A stretch of 29,141 bases of DNA from an uncultured archaeon (GCA_902385515.1 CABMGC010000048.1:1-29141); one strand, 5' to 3'; shown: positions 15,230 through 24,739, counted from the first letter of the stretch. Made by a program: numbers and translations. Notes: generated by a model from the sequence alone, not told the origin.

Positions 15230-17685
15230 TTATGCCTCGGGCTCCTGCCCCAAAATCGCGGCGGGCGCTACCGATTCGTAGTTCAGGACCTCGGCGTCTA
15301 TGACTTTTATTCCCGGCGCTAGCTTCATTAGGCGCACCCCGCTCGCCGCCCGCCCGGTTATCCTTATCGAGGCAATGGGTATGGTTATGCTTACTCCAGC
15401 GGAGTTCATCAGCAGCAGCGTCTTTGACTCCCCGCCGACGAACAGCGCCTTCGCCACGGGTCCGGTCTTCTCGTTGACCTTGAGGTTCATGATTCCGCTT
15501 CCGCCCCTCCCCTGTATCCGGTACTTGCCGATCTCGGTTATCTTGCCATAGCCCTTCTCGGAAATTGTAAGCAGGCTCCCGGCGCTGCTTGCCGATATTA
15601 CGTTCCTGGCACTGTCCTCCGGGCGCAGCCTTATGCCTCTGACCCCGGCAGCGGACCTCCCGATCGACCTCACAGTCGCCTCCTTGAACTTTATCGACTT
15701 GCCCTTGGCTGTGGTGACTATCATGAACTCTTCGTTTGTGTATACGGACACGTCCGCTATCGAATCCCCGCCGCGGAGCGTGATCGCACGCACTCCGTTA
15801 GACCTCGGCTTCGAGAACAGCGACGCGCGTATCTTCTTTACGACCCCCTTCGCAGTTAGGAAGAATATCTTTGAGTTGGCGAAGTCCTTGATGTTGAACA
15901 TCGTCACCACCTTCTCCTTCTCCAGCTTGAGCAAGTTGGCCACCGCCCTGCCCTCCGAGTACCTCGAGCCCTCGGGCACGTTGTAGGCCTTCAGCCAGAA
16001 TATCCTTCCCTGGTCCGTGACAAATATTATGTAGTCCTTGTTCCTCGCAGTCGTTACCTGCTTGACGAAGTCCCCTTCCTTGAGGTTCATCGCGATTATT
16101 CCCTTTCCTCCGCGCTCTTGCTCCTTGTAGTTGCTTATGTTCAGCCGCTTCACGTATCCCGAGTTCGTGAGTATGACCGACACCTGCTCGTCGCTTATGA
16201 GATCCTCGTCCTGGATCTCGCCCTCCTCCTCCATGAAGAGCAGCTCGGTTTTCCTGGGCGTCGCGTACTTCCTCCTTATTTCGAGCGTCTCCGCCCTTAT
16301 TATCGCGTCTATCTTGGCGGGGTCCGCCAGGATCTCGGCGTAGTGGCCTATCGTCCCCTCTAGTTCCTTCTTCTCGCCGTTAAGCGAGTCGCTCTCCAGG
16401 TGTGTCAGCCTGCCCAGCTTCATGTCGAGTATCGCGTTGGCCTGCTTCTCAGTCAGCCCGAACCCGGAGATGAGGCCGGACCTTGCCTCGCCGATTTCCC
16501 TGCTGCCCTTTATAGCGGCGATTATCTCGTCTATCTTCGTAATCGCCAGCAGCAGGCCTTCGACTATGTGCAGCCGATCCTTGGCGACGTTGAGCTCGTA
16601 CCTGCTCCGGTTGGTCACCACTTCGCGCCTATATGTTATGAACGCGCTGAACAGCTGCAGTATGTTCAGGCTCTGCAGTGACTTGCCGTGCACCGCCAGG
16701 TATATGAGCGGGAACGTGACCTCGAGGGAGGTGTGCTTAAACAGCTGGTTTAGTATCTGCTGCGGCTCGGCGTCGTTCTTCAGCTCGATTACCACGGAAA
16801 TTCCCTTGCGGTCGCTCTCGTCCCTTATGTCCCTTATGCCGACGATCCTCTTGTCCCGGGCAAGGTGGGCCACGTTCTCCACGAACGATGCCTTGTTCAC
16901 GTTGTAGGGGAACTCCGTTATGACTATCCGGCCCTTTTTCTCGTCTATCTCCGCCTTTGCCTTGATAGTCAGCTGGCCTCTGCCGTACCGGTAGCCGTTG
17001 AAGGCGTTGCCGGACATTATCGCTATGCCGCCCGTAGGGAAGTCGGGACCTTTGACTATCCCCATCACGTCGTCCACTGTCGCGTCCTTCTTCTCGAGAA
17101 GGCAGACTATCGCATCGCAGATCTCGCCGAGGTTGTGTGGGGGGATGCTCGTCGCGACACCGACTGCTATTCCCGCTGCCCCGTTCAGGAGAAGGTTTGG
17201 AAACGCGGAGGGGAGCAACTCGGGCTCCTTCTCTGTGTTGTCGAAGTTGGGCACGAACTTCACGGTGCCCTTGTCAAGGTCGTTAAGGAGCTCCTCCGCT
17301 ATCTTCGCTAGCCTTACCTCAGTGTACCTCATGGCCGCAGGCGGGTCGCCGTCCACGGAACCGAAGTTTCCCTGCCCTTCGACAAGCGTGTGGTTCATGG
17401 AGAAGTTCTGCGCCATCCTCACCAAGGTGCCGTACAGCGCCATGTCGCCGTGGGGATGGAACTTTCCCATAACCTCTCCAACTATCTTTGCGCTCTTTTT
17501 AGTCGGCTGGCTGTGGACGTTGTTGATGTTGTACATGCCGTAAAGTATCTTCCTCTCCACGGGCTTGAGGCCGTCCCGGACGTCAGGTATGGCCCTGCCT
17601 ATGATCACGCTCATCGCGTAGTCGATGTAGCTCGACTGCAGTTCATCCTCCAAACGTACGGCGTTTACTTTCGACACAAAAACCA

Positions 17686-17686
<1 letters not shown>
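15230..17686 (-). CDS. gyrA: DNA gyrase subunit A
   Basis: GyrA is the DNA breakage-reunion subunit of the type IIA topoisomerase that introduces negative supercoils using ATP hydrolysed by GyrB. The 818-residue protein has SYIDYAMSVIIGRAIPDVRDGLKPVERKIL near the N-terminus (described from about 19 to 48), KFHPHGD (75-81), and the active tyrosine Tyr121 in AAMRYTEVRL. A long coiled-coil tower follows, then a full beta-pinwheel C-terminal domain. The GyrA-box appears as QERGGKG (about 521-528; E. coli QRRGGKG), so DNA wrapping and true gyrase rather than topo IV activity is expected. The start is GTG, overlapping the gyrB stop by one base (TAGTG). Bacterial-type gyrase is found in several archaeal lineages and derives from ancient transfer. 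Confidence 0.95.
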
Positions 17687-19602
<1,916 letters not shown>

Positions 19603-19642
19603 AAGAATCAAACTGGTCCCAATCAGTAAGATATGCGCGGTT

Positions 19643-19667
19643 CGCCCTTATAAACCTTTTGAGGGCG
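19643..19667 (-). promoter_or_regulatory. gyrBA promoter flanked by an inverted repeat
   Basis: CGCCCT (19643-19648) and AGGGCG (19662-19667) are perfect complements separated by 13 bases that include, on the minus strand, the TATA-like GGTTTATAAG. Transcription would begin around 19625, giving a leader of about 23 nt before gyrB. The symmetry around the TATA element suits an operator, or supercoil-sensitive promoter geometry, but no regulator is known. Confidence 0.45.
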
Positions 19668-19728
19668 TTTTGCCGTCGAAAATACGCGATTGCGGGGCGT
19701 TTGAAAGATCTGTGAAAACTAACTGAAA

Positions 19729-19736
19729 TTATTATA
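19729..19736 (+). promoter_or_regulatory. TATA-like box for the COG2403-type gene
   Basis: TTATTATA preceded by GAAA. The predicted start near 19758 leaves only about five bases before the ATG at 19764, that is, an essentially leaderless mRNA. The element repeats the promoter at 1010-1028 almost exactly. Confidence 0.55.
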
Positions 19737-19763
19737 CCTTGCGTGCGTAGTTTTTGCGATAGC

Positions 19764-21083
19764 ATGGTTAGAAAAAAGGTCATCATCCTGGGAGCTGCGG
19801 GAAGGGATTTCCATCTGTTCAACACTCTTTTTAGGACGGATGAAAATTACGATGTCATCGCATTCACCGCCAACCAGATACCTTTCATCTCTGACAGGCT
19901 CTACCCCAAGGAGCTCAGCGGGAAGCTCTATCCCTCGGGAGTAAAAATACATGACGAGTCGGAGCTTTCGCTGCTGATAAAAAAACATAGGGCGGACATC
20001 TGCATACTCGCGTACAGCGACCTCAACGACGTCGACGTCATGCACAAGGCGAGCCTTGCCAATTCGTGCGGCGCGGATTTCTGGCTCGTTGCGCCAGAGC
20101 GAACCATGCTGAAATCTTCAAAGCCAGTCATAGCGGTGTGCGCAGTGAGGACCGGAGCTGGAAAGAGCCCCACAAGCAGGTACGTTGCCAAGGCATTAAG
20201 AGAAATGGGCGTCAAAACGGTAATCATACGCCATCCGATGCCTTACGGGGACCTTAGGAAGCAGATAGTGGAGCGTTTTGAAACGCTAAAAGACCTTGAC
20301 AAGTACAAGACCACGATAGAGGAGCGGGAGGACTATGAGCCTCACATACGCAACGGCTTCGTGGTATACGCCGGGGTCGACTATGAAAGGATACTCAGGC
20401 AGGCCGAGAAGGAAGCGGACGTCGTCATATGGGACGGGGGAAACAACGACACCCCGTTCGTAAAGCCGGACCTCATGATAACCATAGCCGACCCCCTGAG
20501 GGCGGGAAGCGAGCTCACCTACTATCCTGGGGAGACCTGCGCCAGGCTCGCGGACTTGCTTATAATAAACAAGGTAGACTCCGCTGCGAAAAGCGACGTC
20601 GAGCGGGTCAGGACCGCCCTTGAGAAGCTGAACCCGAAAGCCAAGATCATCCTGGCGGACTCGGTAGTAACCGCGGACAATCCGCACATAATAAAGGGCA
20701 AGAGCGCGCTGCTCGTCGAAGACGGCCCCACCATAACGCACGGAAACATGCTTTTCGGCGCCGCAACCATCGCCGCGAAGCAGTACGGCGCGGGCGAAGT
20801 GGTGGACGCCAAGCCATACGCTGTAGGGACGGTCAAGGCAACGTTCGAAAAGTACAACATCAGCAAGGAACTCCCCGCAATGGGCTACAACGCAAAACAA
20901 ATAAAAGACTTAGAGACAACTATAAATAGGGCGGACTGCGATATAGTAATATCCGCAACGCCCACGAACTTGAGGCATCTTGTGAATTCGAACAAGCCCA
21001 TCGTACAGGTATCCTACGAGATAAAACCTCGGGGCAACGGACTTGACGAAGAGATTAAGAAGTTCGTCAAACGCAACAGATAA
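19764..21083 (+). CDS. COG2403-type P-loop protein, related to cyclic 2,3-diphosphoglycerate synthetase
   Basis: The 439-residue protein has an N-terminal Rossmann-like part with ILGAAGRDFHLFN (8-20) and YDVIAFTANQIP (29-40). A P-loop NTPase part follows with CAVRTGAGKSPTSRYVA (126-142; Walker A-like RTGAGKS), VVIWDGGNNDTPF (metal/Walker B) and LLIINKVD (NKxD guanine-specificity-like). This architecture is that of the predicted GTPase family COG2403, to which the cyclic 2,3-diphosphoglycerate synthetase of methanogens is related. Actual substrates are unknown for most members, and cDPG synthesis should not be assumed. The preferred start is ATG 19764; a GTG at 19743 lies upstream of the predicted transcription start. 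It is divergent from gyrB across 161 bp and is followed by tRNA-Lys. Confidence 0.8.
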   Translation: MVRKKVIILGAAGRDFHLFNTLFRTDENYDVIAFTANQIPFISDRLYPKELSGKLYPSGVKIHDESELSLLIKKHRADICILAYSDLNDVDVMHKASLANSCGADFWLVAPERTMLKSSKPVIAVCAVRTGAGKSPTSRYVAKALREMGVKTVIIRHPMPYGDLRKQIVERFETLKDLDKYKTTIEEREDYEPHIRNGFVVYAGVDYERILRQAEKEADVVIWDGGNNDTPFVKPDLMITIADPLRAGSELTYYPGETCARLADLLIINKVDSAAKSDVERVRTALEKLNPKAKIILADSVVTADNPHIIKGKSALLVEDGPTITHGNMLFGAATIAAKQYGAGEVVDAKPYAVGTVKATFEKYNISKELPAMGYNAKQIKDLETTINRADCDIVISATPTNLRHLVNSNKPIVQVSYEIKPRGNGLDEEIKKFVKRNR

Positions 21084-21098
21084 GCACAGCGCATCTGC

Positions 21099-21173
21099 GG
21101 GCCCGTAACTCAGCATGGTCAGAGTGGCTGGCTCTTAACCAGCAAGCCGTGGGTTCAAATCCCACCGGGCCCG
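21099..21173 (+). tRNA. tRNA-Lys (anticodon CTT)
   Basis: A 75-nt cloverleaf: acceptor GGGCCCG/CGGGCCC, D arm with CTC/GAG, anticodon stem GCTGG/CCAGC enclosing loop CTCTTAA (anticodon CTT), and T arm GTGGG-TTCAAAT-CCCAC. The discriminator base is G, and CCA is not encoded. There is no intron. It begins 15 bases after the stop of the upstream gene and may be co-transcribed with it. Confidence 0.95.
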
Positions 21174-21384
21174 TCTTAATTTTGTGCTCGCGGCGCGGTG
21201 CAGCCGCCGAATTTAACGGGGACGCTTAAATACCCATGGAAGCAAAAGAACATCATAGCAGTCGGTAGCCGCCGGCATATTCGTATACAGAATTGTTTAA
21301 ATATCACGAAGAGCATAATACGATAAGGCGGCGCACTTCTGTGTGCAACTGCCGTGTGATATTTCAAAGATTTGTGGTGCTCCA
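21174..21384. other. Intergenic leader region before TFE
   Basis: This 211-bp gap has no convincing gene. It contains two TATA-like sequences, CTTAAATA at about 21226-21233 and GTTTAAATA at 21295-21303; only the second is placed well for TFE, giving a start near 21325. The transcript between the first box and the second would be short and GC-rich around 21260-21276 (GCCGCCGGC), with no assignable RNA family. Confidence 0.5.
21299..21364 (+). promoter_or_regulatory. Structured promoter/leader of TFE
   Basis: AAATATCAC (21299-21307, overlapping the TATA-like GTTTAAATA) and GTGATATTT (21356-21364) form a perfect 9-bp inverted repeat spaced by 48 bases. Within the spacer GCGCAC-TTCT-GTGTGC (21331-21346) makes a six-pair hairpin with a four-base loop that would lie at the 5' end of the transcript. 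The ATG follows at 21385. Confidence 0.5.
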
Positions 21385-22104
21385 ATGAACAACAAAAAAA
21401 TAACTCGTCCTAAAGCAAAAAAGACTTTGAAGGCCAGCAAGGCTCCAGCGAATCCGAAGGTCAAGTCCAATAGGGTCGCGGCAGTTGCAAAGAAGAGCGC
21501 AGTTGACAGGGCGGCCGCCAGAAAACTGGCTAAGATGCGCGACGACGCGATAAAAAAGACGAAAAAGAATGAGGCGGACGCCGCGGTGAAAAGGGAGGAA
21601 GGAGTGCTCATTGAAGCCATAGCCGAGAAGAAGATGTTCTCGGACTTCATATCGCAAAACGTCGGCAAGAGAGCGATCGACATAATAAAGCACATACACA
21701 ACCCGCAGACAGACGAGAGCGTCGCGGCAGACCTGGGCATGAAGATAAACGAGGTCAGGAGGATCCTCAACGTTCTCAGCAGCTACGGAGTCGCCAGATA
21801 CGACACGAACAAGGACAACAAAGGCTGGCTGACGTTCAAGTGGTACTTGGACAGCGAAAAGCTTACGGAACTTGACGCTAAGATAGCCTCGATGAAACCA
21901 GAAAGCACGTACCATTTGCAAGACAACTGCAATGATTTCTTCTACTGCGCGAAGTGCTACGACGAGCAGAAAACGATACTTCCGTTCGACGCGGCCTTCG
22001 AAGGGCAGTTCAAGTGCGACTCTTGCGGAGGCAAACTAAAGCAGCTCAGCAGGACCGAAGCGACTGATCTCTTCGAGAAGAGCACGTCGGACGCGTCCGA
22101 ATAA
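21385..22104 (+). CDS. tfe: Transcription factor E (TFE, TFIIE-alpha) with a basic N-terminal extension
   Basis: TFE stabilises the open complex of archaeal RNA polymerase with TBP and TFB. The winged helix spans about 85-160, including SVAADLGMKINEVRRILNVL and SYGVARYDTNKDNKGWLTFK; TFE proteins share 'Lg.k.NevRkiLy.L' and 'GW..y.W'. The zinc ribbon follows with Cys188, Cys191, Cys211 and Cys214 (YCAKC, then FKCDSC). A charged C-terminal tail ends the protein at 239 residues, above the usual 160-190. The excess is an N-terminal 70 residues rich in Lys and Ala (KKITRPKAKKTLKASKAPA and similar), resembling histone H1 tails. ATG 21385 is preferred because the alternative upstream start would add 14 residues that overlap the leader structures. 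Confidence 0.88.
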   Translation: MNNKKITRPKAKKTLKASKAPANPKVKSNRVAAVAKKSAVDRAAARKLAKMRDDAIKKTKKNEADAAVKREEGVLIEAIAEKKMFSDFISQNVGKRAIDIIKHIHNPQTDESVAADLGMKINEVRRILNVLSSYGVARYDTNKDNKGWLTFKWYLDSEKLTELDAKIASMKPESTYHLQDNCNDFFYCAKCYDEQKTILPFDAAFEGQFKCDSCGGKLKQLSRTEATDLFEKSTSDASE

Positions 22105-22139
22105 AGCTTTAATAGGTTGAGCTGCCCATTTACCATCAG

Positions 22140-22274
22140 AGCGAGGTAGGGTAGTCTGGAGTACCCGTCGGGCTCATAAAATAACAGATGTCAAAATCTG
22201 CAAGGCAAAGAAGAACACTTCTTTTCCTTAAATGAGAAACCCGAAGACCGGAGGTCCAAATCCTCCCCTCGCTA
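22140..22274 (+). tRNA. Initiator tRNA-Met (CAT) with an intron
   Basis: Exons 22140-22178 and 22239-22274 make a full cloverleaf: acceptor AGCGAGG/CCTCGCT starting with the A1-U72 pair typical of archaeal initiators, D arm GGGTAGTCTGGAGTACCC, anticodon stem TCGGG/CCCGA with three G-C pairs next to the loop CTCATAA, and T arm GGAGG-TCCAAAT-CCTCC. The discriminator is A and CCA is not encoded. The three consecutive G-C pairs and the A1-U72 pair distinguish it from elongator Met and from Ile2. The 60-nt intron sits at the canonical 37/38 position. Confidence 0.92.
22179..22238 (+). other. Initiator tRNA intron with bulge-helix-bulge
   Basis: Anticodon-loop bases CTCA (22173-22176) pair with intron TGAG (22233-22236). 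The flanking three-base bulges TAA (22177-22179) and AAA (22237-22239) are cut after their second base, which exactly gives 22178/22179 and 22238/22239. The outer helix is weak (TAA/TTA), a relaxed BHB. The intron holds two hairpins: CAGAT/ATCTG (22185-22200), and an 11-pair stem with one C.T mismatch (AAGG 22202-22205 with CCTT 22226-22229, and AAAGAAG 22207-22213 with CTTCTTT 22218-22224) closed by an AACA loop. Confidence 0.85.
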
Positions 22275-22280
22275 TGACCC

Positions 22281-22395
22281 TACAGTTCCACTATTCGGTT
22301 GGTCTTTGTCTAATTATATATATGAATGTTCATTCATAATTTAATAATTAAAATTACCGAAAATTTCGGCGGTGACTTTTATTAGTGGAACTGTA
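22281..22395. repeat. Nested inverted repeats between initiator tRNA and GINS
   Basis: TACAGTTCCACTA (22281-22293) and TAGTGGAACTGTA (22383-22395) are perfect 13-bp complements enclosing 89 AT-rich bases. Inside are two more symmetric elements: TATGAATG-TT-CATTCATA (22321-22338) and CCGAAA-A-TTTCGG (22357-22369). TATA-like sequences at 22314-22322 and 22377-22384 overlap the structures; the second is correctly spaced for the GINS start. It could be an operator array, a structured RNA, a miniature element remnant or an unwinding element. No flanking target-site duplication is obvious. Confidence 0.7.
22377..22384 (+). promoter_or_regulatory. TATA-like box for the GINS operon
   Basis: TTTTATTA predicts initiation near 22406, leaving about seven bases before the TTG start at 22413. 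The box runs into the right arm of the outer inverted repeat, so pairing or protein binding there would affect initiation. A stronger AT run (TTATATATA, 22314-22322) would instead give a leader of about 70 nt. Confidence 0.4.
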
Positions 22396-22412
22396 CTGCG
22401 TTTGGTGATGTT

Positions 22413-22898
22413 TTGGCTTCCCTGATAAACACAGAACTTCTGTTTGCGAAGCTGAACGAAGAGAAAAGCACAGGGGAGCTGACCCCTCTCCCAAAGGAAT
22501 TCTATTTTTTGGTAGACGAGTTTGTTGAAAACTTAGAAAAAACAAACGATAGTGACCCGGCAAGGAAACAGATAGAAAATACCCGAAGGATGGCCGTTTC
22601 GCTCAAAGAGAAACGGAAACAGAAGCTGCTAATATATCTGGCATACGGCAAACCCCTCCCGCAGCCCATGCCTGAGGCGGAAGAAGCTTTATATAACGAA
22701 ATACGCAGAATATTAAGTAGGGACGAAAGCAAGGACCGGGTCTCAAAACTCAAGGTAACTGCCGACGTGCCCGAAGTCTTTACCGCTGCCGGAAAAAAGA
22801 TAGGCCCGTACAAGCTGGGCGAGGTAGTAGAGGTCCCGGATAAAGACGATTATGAATTCATGCTGAAAAACAAGATCGGCGAACAGATAAGCCAGTGA
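22413..22898 (+). CDS. gins51: GINS replication complex subunit (Gins51-type)
   Basis: GINS couples Cdc45/RecJ-like nuclease and MCM into the archaeal replicative helicase. The 161 residues show the Gins51 order. An N-terminal helical A domain (NEEKSTGELTPLPKEFYFLV near the start, matching the family 'Ek.s.eLt.Lp.dFY') is followed by a helical region (QIENTRRMAVSLKEKRKQKL). The small C-terminal beta B domain comes last (VPEVFTAAGKKIGPYKLGEVVEVPD, matching 'ip.F.g.dgr.yGpf..gdvv.lP'). The start is TTG at 22413 behind GGTGATG; no in-frame ATG is nearby. It heads a run with eL42, aIF2alpha and PAC2, a neighbourhood where replication genes also occur in other archaea. A second GINS gene is not in the window. 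Confidence 0.83.
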   Translation: MASLINTELLFAKLNEEKSTGELTPLPKEFYFLVDEFVENLEKTNDSDPARKQIENTRRMAVSLKEKRKQKLLIYLAYGKPLPQPMPEAEEALYNEIRRILSRDESKDRVSKLKVTADVPEVFTAAGKKIGPYKLGEVVEVPDKDDYEFMLKNKIGEQISQ

Positions 22899-22902
22899 TT
22901 TT

Positions 22903-23184
22903 ATGAAAATAGAGAACGAGATTAACACCTATTGCCCTTACTGCCAGAAGCACACGGAACACAAGGTCAAAACGATTTCAAAAGGCCCTGTTAGGGGCCT
23001 AGGATGGCACACGAGAAGCCACGAGAGGAAGATTCACGGATACACGAGCAGCGTCTCAGTGAGACTCAAGCCCAAGAAGCTGGGCAAGAAGCAGGCCGTC
23101 CTTTTGGAGTGCAAGGTGTGCAAGAAGTCGGTACAGAGGACGTTCGGAGCTCGAGCTAAGAAGAAGATCGAGATAAAGAGGTAA
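22903..23184 (+). CDS. rpl44e: Large-subunit ribosomal protein eL42 (L44e)
   Basis: This 93-residue archaeal/eukaryotic ribosomal protein lies near the tRNA E-site. It carries the zinc ribbon CPYCQKHTEHKV (Cys at 11 and 14) and CKVCKKS (about 74-77). Between them is the conserved basic block RGLGWHTRSHERKIHGYTSS, in place of the usual 'RGn.R..rk..GyGg', and the C-terminus is Lys-rich. The ATG is four bases after the GINS stop. In most archaea rpl44e is followed by rps27e; here the aIF2alpha GTG begins one base after the stop, so rps27e is absent from the cluster. Confidence 0.93.
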   Translation: MKIENEINTYCPYCQKHTEHKVKTISKGPVRGLGWHTRSHERKIHGYTSSVSVRLKPKKLGKKQAVLLECKVCKKSVQRTFGARAKKKIEIKR

Positions 23185-23185
23185 G

Positions 23186-23941
23186 GTGAGACTCCTGATA
23201 CTGCAAAAAAATCTCCCCGAACTCGGAGAGATAGTGCTCGTCAAGATAAACAAGATAATGCCCCACGGGGCATACTGCGAACTCGTCGAGTACAAAACGG
23301 ACTCGTATCTTCCCATAGGGGAGGTCGCTTCGGGGTGGATAAAGAACATCCACGAGCGGATAAAGGAAGGACAGAGGGACGTCGCGAAGGTGGTTTTCGT
23401 GGACCCGAGCCGAAGGGCCATAGACGTCTCGCTGAAAAAGGTAAGCACGAAGGAGAAGAAGGAGAAGATAACCGAATACACGCTCGAAAAAAGGGCGGAG
23501 AAGTTCTTCGTGCAGGCGATAGGCGCCGCACACGAGGAGGCAAAATCCGCAGACATAAAGAGAAGGGTGGCGCAGAAGGTGCAGACTTACACCGAACTCC
23601 TCGAACGCGTCCAGGAAAACAAGCTAGACAAGGACATCCTTGACGACGACGTCCGGGCGGCTTTCGTCGACATAATCTCCAAGAACATAAAGCCGAAATC
23701 GTACACCGTCGCCTACACCGTCGAGCTGACCGCGTCTAGCGGTAAGGGAAACATAAAGCTGATAAGGAAGATCTACGGCGAGATCGAGGCCCTGGGCGTT
23801 GAGGTGGTGTACGAGGGTGCGCCCCACTACAAGATCATCGCGGAAGGCCCGAGCTATGCCGTGGCGGAGGGCAAGATCAAGGAGGCTCAGCAGGTGCTGC
23901 AGAAGCATTCCGACGCGTTCGACATAACAGTCAAGAAGTGA
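23186..23941 (+). CDS. eif2a: Translation initiation factor aIF2 subunit alpha
   Basis: The alpha subunit of aIF2 (with beta and gamma) brings initiator Met-tRNA to the small subunit. The 251-residue product begins with an S1 OB domain (LPELGEIVLVKINKIMPHGA; LPIGEVASGWIKNI corresponds to the family 'isEvs..wvrni.d.vk.gq'). A central helical domain follows (about 85-165), then a C-terminal alpha/beta domain (SYTVAYTVELTASSGKGNIK, IYGEIEALGVEVVYEGAPHY, KIIAEGPSYAVAEGKIKEA). It has the standard order and slightly less than the usual 265-275 residues. The start is GTG one base after rpl44e. The initiator tRNA gene lies about 900 bp upstream. Confidence 0.93.
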   Translation: MRLLILQKNLPELGEIVLVKINKIMPHGAYCELVEYKTDSYLPIGEVASGWIKNIHERIKEGQRDVAKVVFVDPSRRAIDVSLKKVSTKEKKEKITEYTLEKRAEKFFVQAIGAAHEEAKSADIKRRVAQKVQTYTELLERVQENKLDKDILDDDVRAAFVDIISKNIKPKSYTVAYTVELTASSGKGNIKLIRKIYGEIEALGVEVVYEGAPHYKIIAEGPSYAVAEGKIKEAQQVLQKHSDAFDITVKK

Positions 23942-23955
23942 GAGCAGTGCTGCAG

Positions 23956-24714
23956 ATGGAAGGGACGAAGATATTCTACAAGAAGATGCGGTTCAGGGCG
24001 CCGATCCTAATCGTGGGCCTGCCTGGCATGGGAAACGTCGGGGACCTCGTGGCCAAGCACCTTAGGACTGAGCTGAAGGCAAAGAAGTTCGCGACGCTTT
24101 ACTCTGCGCACTTCCCGTTCCAGGTGCTGATGTTCAAGGACGGCAAGTTCAGGATGGTGAGCAACAGGTTCTACTACTACGCGGACCCGAAGGGCAAGCA
24201 CGACATAATACTCCTTCTGGGCGACACTCAGCCGGGAGACTCCGTCGGGCAGTACGCGGTGAACGAGCGCATAGTCGAGTTCTTCAAGATGCTCGGCGGC
24301 AAGACCGTCTATACCATAGGGGGCTACAGCCTGGGCAACCAGTACGTAAAAGAGCCCCGCGTCTTCGGCGTCGGGACGGACGAGCGCATGAGGGATTACC
24401 TGAAGAAGCAGGGCGTGGTCCTTCCCCTGGCAGATCTTACGCCGATATTCGGTTCCGCCGGAATGGTGGTGGCGTTTTCCAAGAGGCACGGCCTGGCAGG
24501 AGCCTGCATAATGGGGGAGACGGGGATGGTCGAGGTCGATGCCAATTCGGCAAAGGCAGTGCTTCAGGTCCTCTCGCGCATGCTCGGTATCAAAGTGAAC
24601 CTCGGCAGCATAGAGAAGATAAAGGCAAACACGGAAAAGCTGCTCAAGGACATGGAGGAATCTGCGAAGTCAGCGCAGCAGCAGGACATGAAGCCTCAGA
24701 GCTACATAAGGTAG
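23956..24714 (+). CDS. PAC2-family proteasome assembly chaperone homologue
   Basis: The 252-residue protein is of the PAC2/PbaB family (COG2047), which binds proteasome alpha-type C-terminal motifs and assists assembly; some members may have other roles. It begins MEGTKIFYKKMRFRAPILIV followed by GLPGMGNVGDLVAKHL, matching the family 'pililG.pGiGlVG..aa..l'. It contains FRMVSNRFYYY, ILLLGDTQPGDSVGQYAVNE, and the GGYSLGNQY and FGSAGMVVAFSKRHGLAGACIMGETG blocks. The C-terminal 40 residues form a Gln/Lys-rich helix. ATG 23956 fits family alignments, while GTG 23938 overlaps aIF2alpha. The usual nop10 between aif2a and this gene is missing. Confidence 0.85.
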   Translation: MEGTKIFYKKMRFRAPILIVGLPGMGNVGDLVAKHLRTELKAKKFATLYSAHFPFQVLMFKDGKFRMVSNRFYYYADPKGKHDIILLLGDTQPGDSVGQYAVNERIVEFFKMLGGKTVYTIGGYSLGNQYVKEPRVFGVGTDERMRDYLKKQGVVLPLADLTPIFGSAGMVVAFSKRHGLAGACIMGETGMVEVDANSAKAVLQVLSRMLGIKVNLGSIEKIKANTEKLLKDMEESAKSAQQQDMKPQSYIR

Positions 24715-24739
24715 CACAATCAAGGATCGCGCTAATTGC

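Noticed and set aside
21221..21295. A possible small RNA transcribed from the first TATA-like box before TFE
   Set aside because: No stable conserved fold, box motifs or terminator is visible, only a short GC-rich stretch.
22281..22395. CRISPR-like or insertion-sequence interpretation of the nested repeats
   Set aside because: There are no direct repeats with spacers, no transposase frame and no evident target-site duplication.
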